Positions 34,301 to 43,113 of a DNA stretch of 64,000 nucleotides are shown one piece after another. Source of the stretch: Symbiodinium natans (taxonomy: Eukaryota > Sar > Dinophyceae > Suessiales > Symbiodiniaceae); the NCBI GenBank assembly GCA_905221605.1, contig CAJNDS010002601.1, positions 1,086,393 to 1,150,392 on the forward strand, read 5' to 3'. The position numbers were made by a program, and so were the translations under genes. The first letter of the stretch is position 1. Each line of letters begins with the position of its first letter. The notes beneath the pieces were generated by a model that had not been told where the DNA came from, made no database searches, and worked only from the letters and a program-made list of their open reading frames with translations.

Positions 34301-37300
34301 TTAGGGTTAAGGGTTTAGGGTTTAGGGTTTGGGGTTTAGGGTGGTGCTTTGTGTGAGGAGGAGGGGGTTTAGGGTTTGTCAAAGTTCTGGATCTCTTCGG
34401 GGTCTCAGTTCGAATCCACTCCTTGTGGTGGCACCGACAAAACACATAGCTGAGAGTTGCTCATGTAGGGGTTTGGGGAACGAAGGCTTCGCAAATGTAC
34501 TCCTTCCAGCGTGGGAGTGGTGGGGGTTGGGGGCGCATGCAACCCTAAACCCGAAACCCTAAACCCTGAACCCTAAATCCTAAATAGCCCTATGCAATAA
34601 CCCTAAACCCGAAACCCTAGACCCTAAAACCCTAAAGCTCAAACTTAGTTGCTGAGTTCAAAAAGTGTACACTTTCACTATAGGGGATTATCGTATCCCA
34701 AAAAGTGTAAAGTGTTCAGCAACCCTAAACCCTAAACCCTAAACCCTAAACCCCAAACCCTAAACCCTAAAACCCTAAAGCTAAAAGGCCCCCTCAATCC
34801 TAGCGGCCCTTGGGGCTGCCCGGCCTGCATTGGACAGGTTTCGTTGAACATCTGAATGGCGCCGGGCATGATGGTGACGATCATGGGACCTGGCGGATTT
34901 TAGAGTTTAGGGTTTAGGGTTTGGGGTTTAGGGTTTGGGGTTTAGGGTTTAGAGTTTGGGGTTTGGGGTTTGGGGTTTAGGGTTTATAAGGTTTAGGGCT
35001 GGCCCGACAGCGCCTACATTTAAGAGGGCTCAGGGTCAGGGTTCAAAAACTGAGCCGAGCCCTGTCCCACCCTAAAACATCTCCGCCCTACAACCCCCGT
35101 CCCAACACAAAAAAAAAGCTAAACACTGTCTACTAAACTCCTGAACCCTATCCCCAAACCCTGCTCCCCGCTGCCCAACCACCCCAAAGAAAAAAGCATA
35201 AGCCAAATGGGAGTTTACGAACATATGGGAGCCCTTTTTTCAGGGCTTTTTCAGGGTTTGGTTCAGGGTTTAGGGTTTAGGGTTTAGGGTTTAGGGTTTA
35301 GGGTTTAGGGTTTAGGGTTTAGGGTTTAGGGTTTAGGGTTTAGGGTTTAGGGCTTCGGGTATGAGGTTTAGTCTATGAGGAGGCCTCTGTCGTCAGTCAG
35401 GTCGACCTCGATACCAAGCTGGCGGGTCCTTCAGAGTGGGGCGGTTGGCCGACCCCGAACTACTGTATTTAGGGTTTAGGGTTTAGGGTTTAGGGTTTAG
35501 GGTTTAGGGTTTAGGGTTTAGGGTTTAGGGTTTAGGGTTTAGGGTTAGGGTCTAGGGTTTGGATATTGATCCTCAATGCCAAGAAAACCAAGACCAAACC
35601 TTCAAAAACCTAAACCTCAAAACCCCCAAACCCGAAAACTTGTTAGTCGCCCTAAAGCCCTAAACCCTGATAGGGCCTAGAGCAGGTGTAGGTGAGAGCG
35701 GGTTTAGGGCCGGTTTAGGATTTAGGGCTTAGGGTGAAGGACTGGGTGTATATAAGGGGGCTTAGGGTGAAGGACTGGGTGTATATAAGGAGGTTTTTGA
35801 CTGCTAGTATCCCCAAGGGGACACCCCATCCATACACGCAAAAGGAAAAAACACACACACACACACACACACACTGGAGTGTTCTTTGTTTTCTGAAGTT
35901 CGCATTGCCACGTGTCGTCGTCCCTGTGTTGTTTTAATTGCTGACCAAGATGCAACGATCGATTCCAAGAATCAGGTCTTCAAGACACGAATCCAGGGCG
36001 TTGAGAGGTTATTTCGGCTCGCACAGCAACTCCACGATAAAGTTGAATGGTATAACAATGAAACACTAGCTCATCTTGCCACCACAGGGGGCATTGGTTA
36101 CTTTCTAATCTTTGGGCACCTCAGGGGGCTGCTCTTGCAGGTACACACAGTTGATCCGACTGTGTTTCCACCCTGAAGCAAAGCTTTGTTAGGCAGCTTT
36201 TGCTTGAAGGCCGCTGCCCCCCCTCTGCATGATGCAACAACTCTCCCAAGTGCGGTTCGGGAGTGGCCACACACACAAAACACCAACAACAGAGACAAAC
36301 AACCCTGCTTCATTCGAGGGTTTAGGGCCAAGTGTTAGGGTCATGAACCCGAAACCCTAAACCCTAAACCCTAGACCCTAAACCCTAAACCCTAAACCCT
36401 AAACCCTAAACCCTAAACCCTAAACCTTAAACCCTAAACCCTAAACCCTAAACCCTAAGCCCTGACATGGCAAAGAGGTGTCTTGAGCTGCGACAGCGCC
36501 ACCGTGACCACCTTGGGGCAGAGGCGCCATGCTTGGCAAGGTTTGTTGGGGGGGTTTAGGGTTTAGGGTTTAGGGTTTAGGGTTTAGGGTTTAGGGTTTA
36601 GGGTTTAGGGTTTAGGGTTTGGGGATTAGGGTCCAGGGGTCAACAGCTTACCTTAGTTTAGAAGGGCTTGAGGGTTTAAGGGTTTAATGGTTGAAGGGTT
36701 GAAGGGCTCAAGGGCTCAAGGGCTCAAGGGCTCAAGGGCTCAAGGGTATGGGTTTAAGAGTTTAGGGCTTGAATTGTCCGAAAGGTGCCTGTTGACCACC
36801 GGTGGCTTTCTCCACCCGGCTGCCCCGTGAAGTCTAGAACCTCTAGAAGCCCTAAACCGGAAGCCGCCACCCTTCGGCCAGAATTTGGGGTTTAGGATTC
36901 AGGGTTTAGGGTTTAGGGTTTAGGGTTTAGGGTTTAGGGCAGTCTGTAAGGCTTATGGGCTAAACCTCTGAAGGCCCCAAGCCCATTTACCTCAACCCCA
37001 CAAGCGAACCTACACCACAACCCCAAATCCTAACCCAAAAACTCAAACCAGAATTCTCAAAAGAAACCACACCCTGCAAACCCTGCAAACCCTGCAGACC
37101 TAAACCCACCAAACACCCGAACCCCACAGATTCAAAAGCCTAAAGCCCACCCCCCCAACCGAAAAAACAAATAACAATAGCAAAGTTCCAACACTGTTAA
37201 GCCAAACCCACACCTAAAACGATGATGCCCCTATACTAATTTTAACACCCTGAACGCTACAAACCCCCAAGCCTGTTTAAGCCCTGTCGAATCCTTTGAA

Positions 37301-40300
37301 CCCTTTTGAATCCTTTACCCCCTTTTAAACCCGTTTAAACCCCTTTGAAACCCCTTTTACACCCTTTTAAACCCCTTTTTAAACCCCTTTCAAACCCTCT
37401 TTGAACGCTTCTAAACACTTCTAAACGCCTTTGAACCCTTCAAACCTTGAAAATACCATGTCAACCGTTAAAGTTCTTGAACCGCTTGAAACCCTTTAAA
37501 CACTTTAAACGCTTGAGGCCTGTTAAGCCCCTTCAACCCCTTAAACCATTTAACGCATTTAAACCCTAAACCCTAAACCCTAGACCCTAAACCCTAAACC
37601 CTAAACCCTAAGCCCTAAACCCTAAACCCTAAACCCTAAACCCTAAACCCTAAACCCTAAGCCCTAATCCCTAAGCCCTAAACCCTAAACCCTAAGCCCT
37701 AAACCCTAAACCCTAAACCCTAAACCGCAGCCGGGGCGCAAAGTCGCCTACCTCCGGCGCTGCGGGCATTCGCGCCGGCGAGTCCGACGTCGGTGCCTTC
37801 CGGTGGCCCAAAGGTCTTGCGGCTTTTGAGATTGGGGTTTAGGGTTTAGGGTTTACCTGTCAATCCCCCGTTCCATAAAAAACTGTCCTATTGAAGAGGC
37901 CGGAAAAATCCAGCCGCGCAAAAAATCCGTCCGCTTTAATGATGGTCAGAAACCTATTTCCTGGTGGAAACCAGACACCCACACAATTCTGCAGAAAAAG
38001 TGGCCTTTTCAGAAAAAGTGTCCTCTTGTTGGGTTTGCGTTGGGTTTTGGGTACGCTTTTTTCCCAACATTTTCCAACAAAGTACGGATTCGGTACGGTT
38101 TACGTTTTTTGGGCTACCCCCCAAAAACCCAACAAAACCCAACATTATGTTGGAAAAACGTTGGGTTCAGAGTACGCTTTTTTGTGTCCTGCTCAGGTCA
38201 CCTATTCTTTGGTGCACAAGACTCTGCACAGGGCTCGGGAAGGTTCCCCTGAACTCCGAAAATCCAGCCGCTTTGATCGTATTCCCCGATCCCAATAGAA
38301 CACCAACACCTCGCTTTTGCACGCAAAAAAACAAGAAAAACCCATAAGGACAGAAATTTCTGTCCGCCAGGATTAACAGGTAGGGTTTAGGGTTTAGGGT
38401 TTAAGGTTTAAGGTTTAAGGTTTAAGGTTTAAGGATTAAGGATTAAGGTTTAAGGTTTAGGGTTTAAGGTTTACGGTCTAGGTTTAGGGTCTTGGGCGTT
38501 TTGGGGTTTGGGTGCTTTTGAGGTTTGGGGGGGGTTTGGACGTTTGGGGCTTTTGGGGTTTGGGGGTGTTGTGGGTTTTGGGGTTTTGGGGGTTTTGGGG
38601 TTTGGGTGCTTTTGAGGTTTGGGGGGAGGGGGTTTGGGTTTTGTGGGTTTTGGGGGTTTGGGGCTTTTGGGGTTTGGGAGTTTTGTGGGTTTGGGGGTTT
38701 TGCGGGTTTTTGGGGTTTTGGGGTTTTGGGGTTTTGGGATTTTGGTTTTTTTTGGTTTTGGGGGCCTTTGGGGCTTGGGGGGAGGGTTTTGGGTGGTTGG
38801 GGGTTTTGGGGCCTTGGGGCATTTGCGGGGGTTTGGGGGTTTCGGGGCTTTTGGTGCTGTTGGGGGTTTTGGGGGTTTGGGTGGTTTGCGGGTCATTTTT
38901 TTGGTTTTTGCGGTTTTACGGGGCTTTGGAGTTTTGGCGTTTTGGGGTTTTTGGGTTTGGGGGCTTTGGAGTTTTGGAGTTTAGGGTTGAACTTTGGGTT
39001 TTTTGGGGTCTTGGGGCTTCGGCTTTTTGGGTTTGGGGGTTTTGGGGGGGTTTGGGGTGTTGCGGGTTTGGGTTTTGGGGTTTCGGGGGTTTCCCCTAAA
39101 CCCTAAACCCTAAACCCTAAACCCTAAACCCTAAACTGGGTTTAGGGTTTCAGGTCAAAGGGCTTGGAGGGCTCCGCAGAGAACCTTAAGTTGGGCTGTT
39201 GCTTGGTTCCTTGGCCTGTGGAGTTGCAGGGCACAAGGTTAGGGTTTAGGGTTTTAGGGTTTTAGGGTTTTAGGGTTTTAGGGTTTAGGGTTTAGGGTTT
39301 AGGGTTTAGGGTTTAGGGTTTAGGGTTTGAGGGTTTGAGGGTTTGAGGGTTCTAGGGTTCTAGGGTTCTAGGGTTCTAGGGTTCTATAGGGTTTAGGGTT
39401 TAGGGTTTAGGGTTTAGGGTTTAGGGTTTAGGGTTTAGGGTTTAGGGTTTAGGGTTTAGGGTTTAGGGTTTAGGGTTTAGGGTTAGGGTTTAGGGTTTAG
39501 GGTTTAGGGTTTAGGGCCCTAAACTACCCAAAGCCCCCAAAGCCTTTTCACCCTAAACCCTAAACACCCTAAACCCTAAAAAGCCTAAACCCAACAAACC
39601 CTAAACCCTAAGCCCTACAAACCCCTAAGCCCTGAACTCCCCAAAACCCTAAACCCTAAACCCTAAACCCTAAACCCTAAACCCTAAAGGGCCTTCTCTT
39701 GAATCTTTGCCGACGTCGAAGCTTCGTCAATCACCTTACCAGGTTTCAAAACCTTGGGGTGGGGGTTTTGGGGCTTCGCGATCAGGGCGTACCTTACAAG
39801 GGGCAGATACTTCATGCATTATTTCTCAGGGGGGTAGAGGAAAGCCTAAACCCTGAAGCCTGCACTGGGTAGATGCAAACCCTGAACCCTAAACCCTAAA
39901 CCCTAAACCCTAGGGTGTAGGGTTGGTCTCTCAGGCATTAAAACCCCCCAAATCTGCCGCGCAGGCCACACTGGCGAGAGGGATCTCTGCCACAGTGCCC
40001 GGCTCCTCGTTTGCGTGGTGTTCTGAGTGTTCAAGGTTTAGGGTCTAGGGTTTGGGGTTTAGGGTTTAGGGTTTAGGGCTTACGGTTTAGGGTTTGTGTT
40101 CTGGGTGTTTAAGGTTTAGGGCTTAGGGCTTAGGGCCTAGGGTTTGGGGTTTAGGGCTGGCGCGTCAGGATTGTCAGCAGCCACACTCCGACCAAGAACG
40201 TGCGGGCCCTTATGGGAAAAGTAAGGACGGAGATGCCAAAAGGGACCAAGGGTTTAGGGTTTAGGGTTTAGGGGTTCAGGGTTTAGGGTTTAGGGTTTAG

Positions 40301-40388
40301 GGTTTAGGGTTTAGGGTTTAGGGTTTAGGGTTTAGGGTTTAGGTACGAAGCCTAGACCCTTGTCCTCAGCGGCGCAGCAGCAGAACAT
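25283..40388 (-). CDS. Gene Z: two-PDZ-domain protein, at least 13 exons
   Basis: Minus-strand exons: 40358-40388, 39970-40022, 39693-39752, 37752-37796, 36467-36511, 35385-35418, 34825-34889, possibly 33487-33543, 31481-31556, 29292-29340, 29007-29074, 28469-28519, 26999-27037, 25283-25317. Phases agree at every adjacent junction from exons 1-7 and again from 31481 to 25283. The product starts MFCCCAAEDK, has an Ala/Pro/Ser linker, then PDZ1 (LGIEVDLTDDRG, IMPGAIQMFNETCP) and PDZ2 (LGIQLNY, GIVVTEVVKGG, PGDRIIAVNG, KEMIERIKND). PDZ domains bind C-terminal peptides; this looks like a soluble adaptor. PDZ1's GDRI segment was not found, and exons after 25283 (last PDZ strand, stop) are unresolved. 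Donors are GT or GC. Confidence 0.85.
25535..26800. other. 1.3 kb of unique, telomere-repeat-poor DNA inside a gene Z intron
   Basis: This lies between gene Z exons 13 and 14. It contains a G-run at 26452-26471 and a near-repeat of TTTCTCGCACTGCTT (25895 and 26189). Several overlapping frames are open on both strands; none matches a family I know. It may be an inserted element or a nested gene. Confidence 0.4.
26999..27037 (-). CDS. Gene Z exon 13: PDZ2 GDRI motif
   Basis: Acceptor TTTTCTGCTCAAG|GC, GC donor AAGG|GC. Joined to exon 12 it reads PGDRIIAVNGMELKG, the most conserved PDZ signature. Only 39 bases. Confidence 0.88.
28318..28440. mobile_element. Dispersed repeat family C copy split by a CCCTAAA block
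   Basis: 'tagtatagtt..gggaccataagg' then CCCTAAA units (about 28350-28396), then 'tactat..ccgacccctatattgacac'. The uninterrupted relative at 53648-53715 reads straight through (tagtatagttatatagggac, then caagggaatactat). A third copy is inverted at 32722-32760. Confidence 0.6.
28469..28519 (-). CDS. Gene Z exon 12: PDZ2 helix 1
   Basis: Acceptor ACAAAG|GA, GC donor CCAG|GCTC. Encodes LLEKWSTAHPDAAVVP, the GxxxxWNxxxPxxxVxxGD region. In phase on both sides. Confidence 0.85.
29007..29074 (-). CDS. Gene Z exon 11: PDZ2 binding loop and strands 2-3
   Basis: Strong acceptor TTTTTGCCCAG|G, GC donor GGAG|GCG. Encodes LGIQLNYKNSSAGIVVTEVV then KG. The intron upstream (29075-29291) is one of the few without telomere arrays; it is a CAACAGC-rich low-complexity sequence. 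Confidence 0.85.
29292..29340 (-). CDS. Gene Z exon 10: first strand of PDZ2
   Basis: Encodes LGFLRWWPGFTIHVEG, where FTIHV is PDZ strand 1. Donor GAGG|GTCAAGG. The acceptor at 29341 (GATCAAG|TT) gives the right phase to exon 9; a prettier acceptor (GTTCCTCAG) at 29325 would break phase. Confidence 0.65.
29734..29842. mobile_element. Palindromic element with telomere-like inverted ends
   Basis: Ends CCCTAAGGGTCCATGTACCT (29734-29753) and its exact inverse (29823-29842), 20 of 20 bases. The 69-base interior is AT-rich. The terminal bases themselves read CCCTAAGGG, a telomere-like word. Confidence 0.85.
30454..30564. mobile_element. MITE family B, copy 1
   Basis: Ends CTACTATTTGCTT and AAGCAAATAGTAG are perfect inverted repeats over 13 bases. 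The interior also pairs partly (ACCCCC / TGGTGGTTCT). 111 bases, no coding potential. Related copies at 57195 and 20250. Confidence 0.85.
30983..31152. repeat. Long TTTAGGG array
   Basis: About 170 bases, mostly exact TTTAGGG, with two TTTAGGGCTCAGTG interruptions near the right end. Lies in the intron between gene Z exons 9 and 10. Confidence 0.95.
31481..31556 (-). CDS. Gene Z exon 9: PDZ1 helix 2 and last strand; donor inside a telomere unit
   Basis: Acceptor ACCTTCAG|G, encodes AVEIHRTMKTAKPQADVLAV. The donor is CAGG|GTTTAGGG, the GT being the first bases of a GTTTAGG telomere-type unit. Its phase 1 end fits exon 10. Confidence 0.7.
31871..31980. repeat. CCCTACAA 8-mer tandem array
   Basis: About 13 units of CCCTACAA with CCCTACAG variants, a telomere-like 8-mer not found in ordinary arrays here. 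Confidence 0.9.
32219..32440. repeat. GGGACTTTAA 10-mer tandem array
   Basis: About 20 units of GGGACTTTAA with GGGGACTTTAA and GGGACTTCAA variants. It keeps the telomere-like GGG/TTTA rhythm but with a different unit. Confidence 0.9.
33487..33543 (-). CDS. Gene Z possible exon 8 (weak)
   Basis: Acceptor GGCTGCGCAG|G, donor GAGGAG|GTCTGC, 19 whole codons across a G-run (LGGEGPLGNLNQLLEE). NLNQLLEE could be PDZ1 helix 2. The G-run makes the reading vulnerable to sequencing error. Confidence 0.3.
34648..34723. mobile_element. Short inverted-repeat insertion between CCCTAAA arrays
   Basis: Starts GTTGCTGA and ends TCAGCAAC, with AAAAAGTGTA repeated in both halves. 76 bases, flanked on both sides by CCCTAAA-type units. 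Confidence 0.5.
34825..34889 (-). CDS. Gene Z exon 7: PDZ1 strands 3 and helix 1
   Basis: Acceptor ATCCGCCAG|G, GC donor ATGCAG|GCC. Encodes PMIVTIMPGAIQMFNETCPM, matching the PDZ pattern xxVxxIxxGxIxxWNxxxP. Confidence 0.75.
35385..35418 (-). CDS. Gene Z exon 6: PDZ1 carboxylate-binding loop
   Basis: Acceptor CCGCCAG|C, GC donor AGAG|GCC. Encodes LGIEVDLTDDR plus one base. LGI is the PDZ ligand-binding loop (GLGF equivalent). Only 34 bases. Confidence 0.7.
35725..35790. repeat. Perfect 33-base tandem duplication
   Basis: 35725-35757 and 35758-35790 are identical (GGGCTTAGGGTGAAGGACTG and on to TATATAAGG), next to each other and recent. Lies in the gene Z intron between exons 5 and 6. Confidence 0.9.
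35886..36176 (+). CDS. Candidate coding island on the plus strand, nested in a gene Z intron
   Basis: A 96-codon frame with protein-like composition (VLIADQDATIDSKNQVFKTR, LFRLAQQLHDKVEWYNN). It follows a CA microsatellite (35850-35874) and is free of telomere arrays. I do not recognise it. It could be a retrogene fragment or chance. Confidence 0.3.
   Translation: MFSEVRIATCRRPCVVLIADQDATIDSKNQVFKTRIQGVERLFRLAQQLHDKVEWYNNETLAHLATTGGIGYFLIFGHLRGLLLQVHTVDPTVFPP
36467..36511 (-). CDS. Gene Z exon 5: first strand of PDZ1
   Basis: Acceptor CTGCCCCAAG|G, encodes VVTVALSQLKTPLCH. VTVAL is the first PDZ beta strand. The chosen donor CAT|GTCAGG keeps phase 0 with exon 6; a GC donor seven codons earlier is also possible. 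Confidence 0.55.
37306..37560. repeat. Degenerate CCCCTTTTAAA-type array
   Basis: About 250 bases of units such as CCCCTTTTAAA, CCCTTTGAA and CCCTTCAA, next to a CCCTAAA array. It looks like a diverged lengthened telomere-type repeat. Confidence 0.75.
37752..37796 (-). CDS. Gene Z exon 4: Pro/Ala linker
   Basis: Acceptor CCGGAAG|G, strong donor GGAG|GTAGGC. Encodes APTSDSPARMPAAPE, a typical flexible linker before a PDZ domain. Confidence 0.65.
37856..38380. mobile_element. Non-autonomous DNA transposon inserted in a telomere array (TA target duplication)
   Basis: Inverted ends CCTGTCAATCC and GGATTAACAGG (one mismatch in 11), flanked by TA on both sides, inside GGGTTTAGGG repeats. The interior has a 25-base direct repeat pair (CGTTGGGTT...GTACGCTTTTTT at 38038 and 38159), repeated GAAAATCCAGCCGC near both ends, and the perfect palindrome GGACAGAAATTTCTGTCC (38348-38365). 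Open frames in all three phases match no transposase. A TA duplication suggests Tc1/mariner-type mobilisation. Confidence 0.8.
38382..39100. repeat. TTTAAGG and G/T-rich TTTGGGG-derived low-complexity tract
   Basis: 38398-38478 is TTTAAGG units, then about 620 bases of irregular GGGGTTTTGGGGTTT sequence on one strand. Long frames (Gly/Phe/Trp-rich one way, Pro/Lys-rich the other) are translations of this repeat, not genes. Confidence 0.9.
39238..39517. repeat. Composite telomere-type array with successive variant blocks
   Basis: In order: TTTTAGGG 8-mers, TTTAGGG, TTTGAGGG, GGGTTCTA units, then a long run of exact TTTAGGG. Each variant occurs as several adjacent identical units, suggesting block-wise amplification. 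It lies inside gene Z between exons 3 and 4 in gene order further left and exon 3 to the right (39693). Confidence 0.95.
39693..39752 (-). CDS. Gene Z exon 3
   Basis: Acceptor CCACCCCAAG|G, GC donor GAGAAG|GCCC. Twenty whole codons: VLKPGKVIDEASTSAKIQEK. The downstream intron (37797-39692) holds a 525-base transposon and a G/T-rich tract. Confidence 0.75.
39970..40022 (-). CDS. Gene Z exon 2
   Basis: Acceptor CACTCAG|AA, donor GCCAGT|GTGGCC. Encodes HHANEEPGTVAEIPLAS, an acidic linker. 53 = 2 + 17 codons. Confidence 0.7.
40358..40388 (-). CDS. Gene Z exon 1: start codon and Cys-rich N-terminus
   Basis: GCCACC precedes ATG (40386-40388), an ideal start context. Encodes MFCCCAAEDK; the adjacent Cys residues could be lipid-modified. 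Donor AAGG|GTCTAGG lies at the edge of an array. The phase 1 end is completed by exon 2 (G|AA). Confidence 0.75.
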
Positions 40389-42490
40389 GGTGGCAGTCCC
40401 ACAGAGGGTCTCTGTACACTGCTCAGCGATTGAGCCACGAATGCAGCTGGACATGCAGATTTTGCAGCTGGGCCTTGAGTTTAGGCTTAGGGCTTAGGGT
40501 TTCGCGTTTAGGGTTTAGGGTGTGATAGAACAAAAAAGGCCCGCAACCCCAAAAACCAGATGTTATTGCGGGAATCCAAGGTAATGAGTGTGGAATTTTG
40601 GAGGGAGGGACATGGCGAAAAAGATCCACAAGCCCTAAGCCCTAAACTCTAAACCCTAACCCCTAAACCCTAAACCTTAAAAAAAAAAAACCGAAGCCAT
40701 GCAATGAAGGGATCAGGGTTCAGGGTTCTGCTTCGGGCAAACTTGAACCCCAATTACCCTGCAAGCCGAAGCTCTGGAGGTGTTGCAAGCAGCCTCACCG
40801 TAGAGTTTAGGGTTTAGGGTTTAGGGTTTAGGGTTTAGGGTTTAGGGTTTAGGGTTTGGGGTTTGGGGTTTAGGGTTTAGGGTTTAGTGTTTAGGGTTTA
40901 GGATTTAGGGTTTAGGATATCGGGTTTAGGGTTTAGGGTTTGGGGTTTAGGGTTTAGGGATAGGGTTTGGGGCGTGGGGTTTAGGGCTCCTACGCCCTCG
41001 CTGGCGCCTTGGGCGGGACCGAAGTGGTGGTCTTCGCTCGCCATGCTGCCATGCGACCAAAACCGCCTGGCTCGGGGGATTCGGGATCAGGGTTTAGGGT
41101 TTAGGGTTTAGGGCTTGGGGTTTAGGGTTTAGGGTTTAGGGTTTAGGGTTTAGGGTTTAGGGTTTAAGGGGTGGGGATGAGGTTTAGGGGGGCTCAGAGA
41201 GTTTAGGAGTTCGATAAACCCTAAACCCTCAAAACCCTGCTTTCCAAGTGCTGTTCAGGGAGCCCGAACCCTTCTTAGGGGCTTCTATTTCCCTAAACCC
41301 TAAACCCTAAACCCTAAACCCTAAACCCTACAACCTAAACCCTAAACCCATGAAGGCTCGTTGAGGTGGGTGGGAGGCTGGGGGGCTGCATAAACCTCGT
41401 ATGGTAGATTCTCCAGCAGGGGCTAGTTCGTTTCGGGTCTAGGATTTAGGGTCTAGGGTTTAGGGTTTCGGGATTAGGGTTTAGAGTTTAGGGTTTAGGG
41501 TTTAGGGCACTATCCCAATCAACCCACATCATGCAAGGCCATTCCCTGCCGCCTTCGCTGTGTGCTTTCGGCGCACTGCCCTGCCCGTGAGAACAAGGCC
41601 GTAGAAATTCACGCAAAACTCGAGGTATCAATACCCTAAACCCTAAGCCCTAAACCCCAAACCCCAAACCCTAAACCCTAAACCCTAAACCCATGCGCAT
41701 GGGGCCTCGGCCTGCCCGTTATAAACAAGAAAAGGCCAATGCCTCACGCCACGCAAAGCAGTCGCCACAGCAACTGAGTGCACACCAAGCAGTAACCATC
41801 TCTGCACTCGCCCTAAACATCATGAAGCTGCTTGTCCTGCTTGCTACGCGCAAGTAGCAAGGTCTCGACTGCCTTGGCGCCAGGACGTTCGCCGCCTGCT
41901 TCGTCCCTGGCGAGAAGGAGCATGCTGCTAAGGTCCGCGGCTCAGTGGAAGAAAGATACCACAGACCCGCGCGGCTGCAGCCTTCGGCGGAGGCGGCGCC
42001 GAACGAAGAAGACGCAGATGAAGCAGAAGATGATCCGAACCCAGTTTAGGTTTTAGGGTTTAGGGTTTCGCGTTTGGGGATACAAAGGCCCCTAAACCCA
42101 CAAACCGTCATGAGCCAAAAAATCTTAACCCTTAATGCCTCAAAACCCTGAACCCCGAAACCGCTAAATTTCGAAGGCCCCTAAACCCTACACCCCAACC
42201 TTACATCCTACACCTCAAAAACCCAAACATGTGAAGCTTCTACACCCTGAACCATACACCCTAAACGCTAAACCCGACCTTAAACCTTAAACCCTTGAAA
42301 CCTATGTAACCTGAACCTATACTAACCCCTAAACTACTCCCTAAACCCTAAACCCCAAACATCCCTAAACCCGAAACACAAAAACTCCAAACCCCAACAC
42401 GAATCCCTAAACGCCCGCGGCCTTTAAAGGGCGGTATTGGGTCGGCCTTCCGGGCAGTCCTCCAAGCAAGATTCGGGTTTAGGGTTTAGG
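40389..42490. other. Upstream region of gene Z; possible plus-strand start
   Basis: Mostly arrays with short unique spacers. At 41822 the plus strand has ATG and MKLLVLLATR, a short hydrophobic signal-like start, followed by a good donor (CAA|GTAGCAAG). The sequence after it (41858-42049) is also open, with an acidic tail. I cannot find a convincing second exon. Confidence 0.3.
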
Positions 42491-43113
42491 TTATCTAAGT
42501 TCTAGAGATATGTGGGGTATGGTTTCTAGTCCAGCTAGAGGGGTCTAGACGTCAGGGCTTTGACGGGGCGACGATGGGGTGACGACGCCGCGACGACGGG
42601 GTGACGACGGCACGGCGACGGGGTGACGACGGCGCGACGACAGGGTGCGATGGCGCGACGCCGGGGTGACGACGGGGGGGCGACGACTGTCGCGCCGTCG
42701 TCGCGTCGTTGTCGCGCCGTCGTCGCGCCGTCGTCGCGCCGTCGTCCCGCCGTCGTCCCGCCGTCGTCCCGCCGTCGTCCCGCCGTCATAAGGCCTAGTT
42801 TGGGCTTAAACTAGGCCTTATGACGGGAAATAAGGCCTAGCTTGGGCTTAAACTAGGCCTTATGACGGCGTGACGACGGCGCGACGACGGCGCGACAGCC
42901 GTCGTCCCCCCGTCGTCCCCCCGTCGTCCCTCCGTCGTCTTGCCGTCGTCCCCCGTCGTCCCGTCATCCTGCCGTCGTCCCTCCGTCGTCTTGCCGTCGT
43001 CCCTCCGTCGTCCCACCATCGTCCCTCCGTCGTCCCATGGTCGTCCCTCCGTCGTTCTGCCGTCGTCCTACTTTTGATGTGTGGACTAACACATATCTTT
43101 AGAACTTAGATAA
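42491..43113. mobile_element. TIR element carrying GACGAC minisatellites, inserted in a telomere array
   Basis: Ends TTATCTAAGTTCTAGAGATA (and on to TGTG) and their inverse at 43090-43113 match at 23 of 24 bases. The repeat TTTAGGG flanks both sides. The interior is GACGACGG-type and CCGTCGTC-type minisatellite blocks in alternating orientation plus two adjacent hairpins (42784-42825 and about 42830-42870). If ends are read as TCTAAGTTC, the element is flanked by TA. No transposase. Confidence 0.8.
42784..42870. repeat. Twin hairpins inside the TIR element
   Basis: First hairpin: CGTCATAAGGCCTAGTTT, loop GGGCTT, then the exact inverse (18 paired bases). The second copy follows directly with one or two changes (TAAGGCCTAGCTT / AAACTAGGCCTTA). 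Confidence 0.9.

Noticed and set aside
34384-34440. tRNA-like GTTCGAATCC near 34411
   Set aside because: The T stem does not pair and there is no A box at a suitable distance.
38512-39106. Long overlapping open frames (Gly/Phe/Trp-rich on plus, Pro/Lys-rich on minus)
   Set aside because: They are translations of a G/T-rich low-complexity repeat, open in several frames at once, with no domain, start context or splice logic.
41858-42049. 64-codon plus-strand frame after MKLLVLLATR (ends EDADEAEDDPNPV)
   Set aside because: Separated from the ATG by an in-frame TAG and a better splice donor; a second frame is also open over the same bases, so it may be chance.
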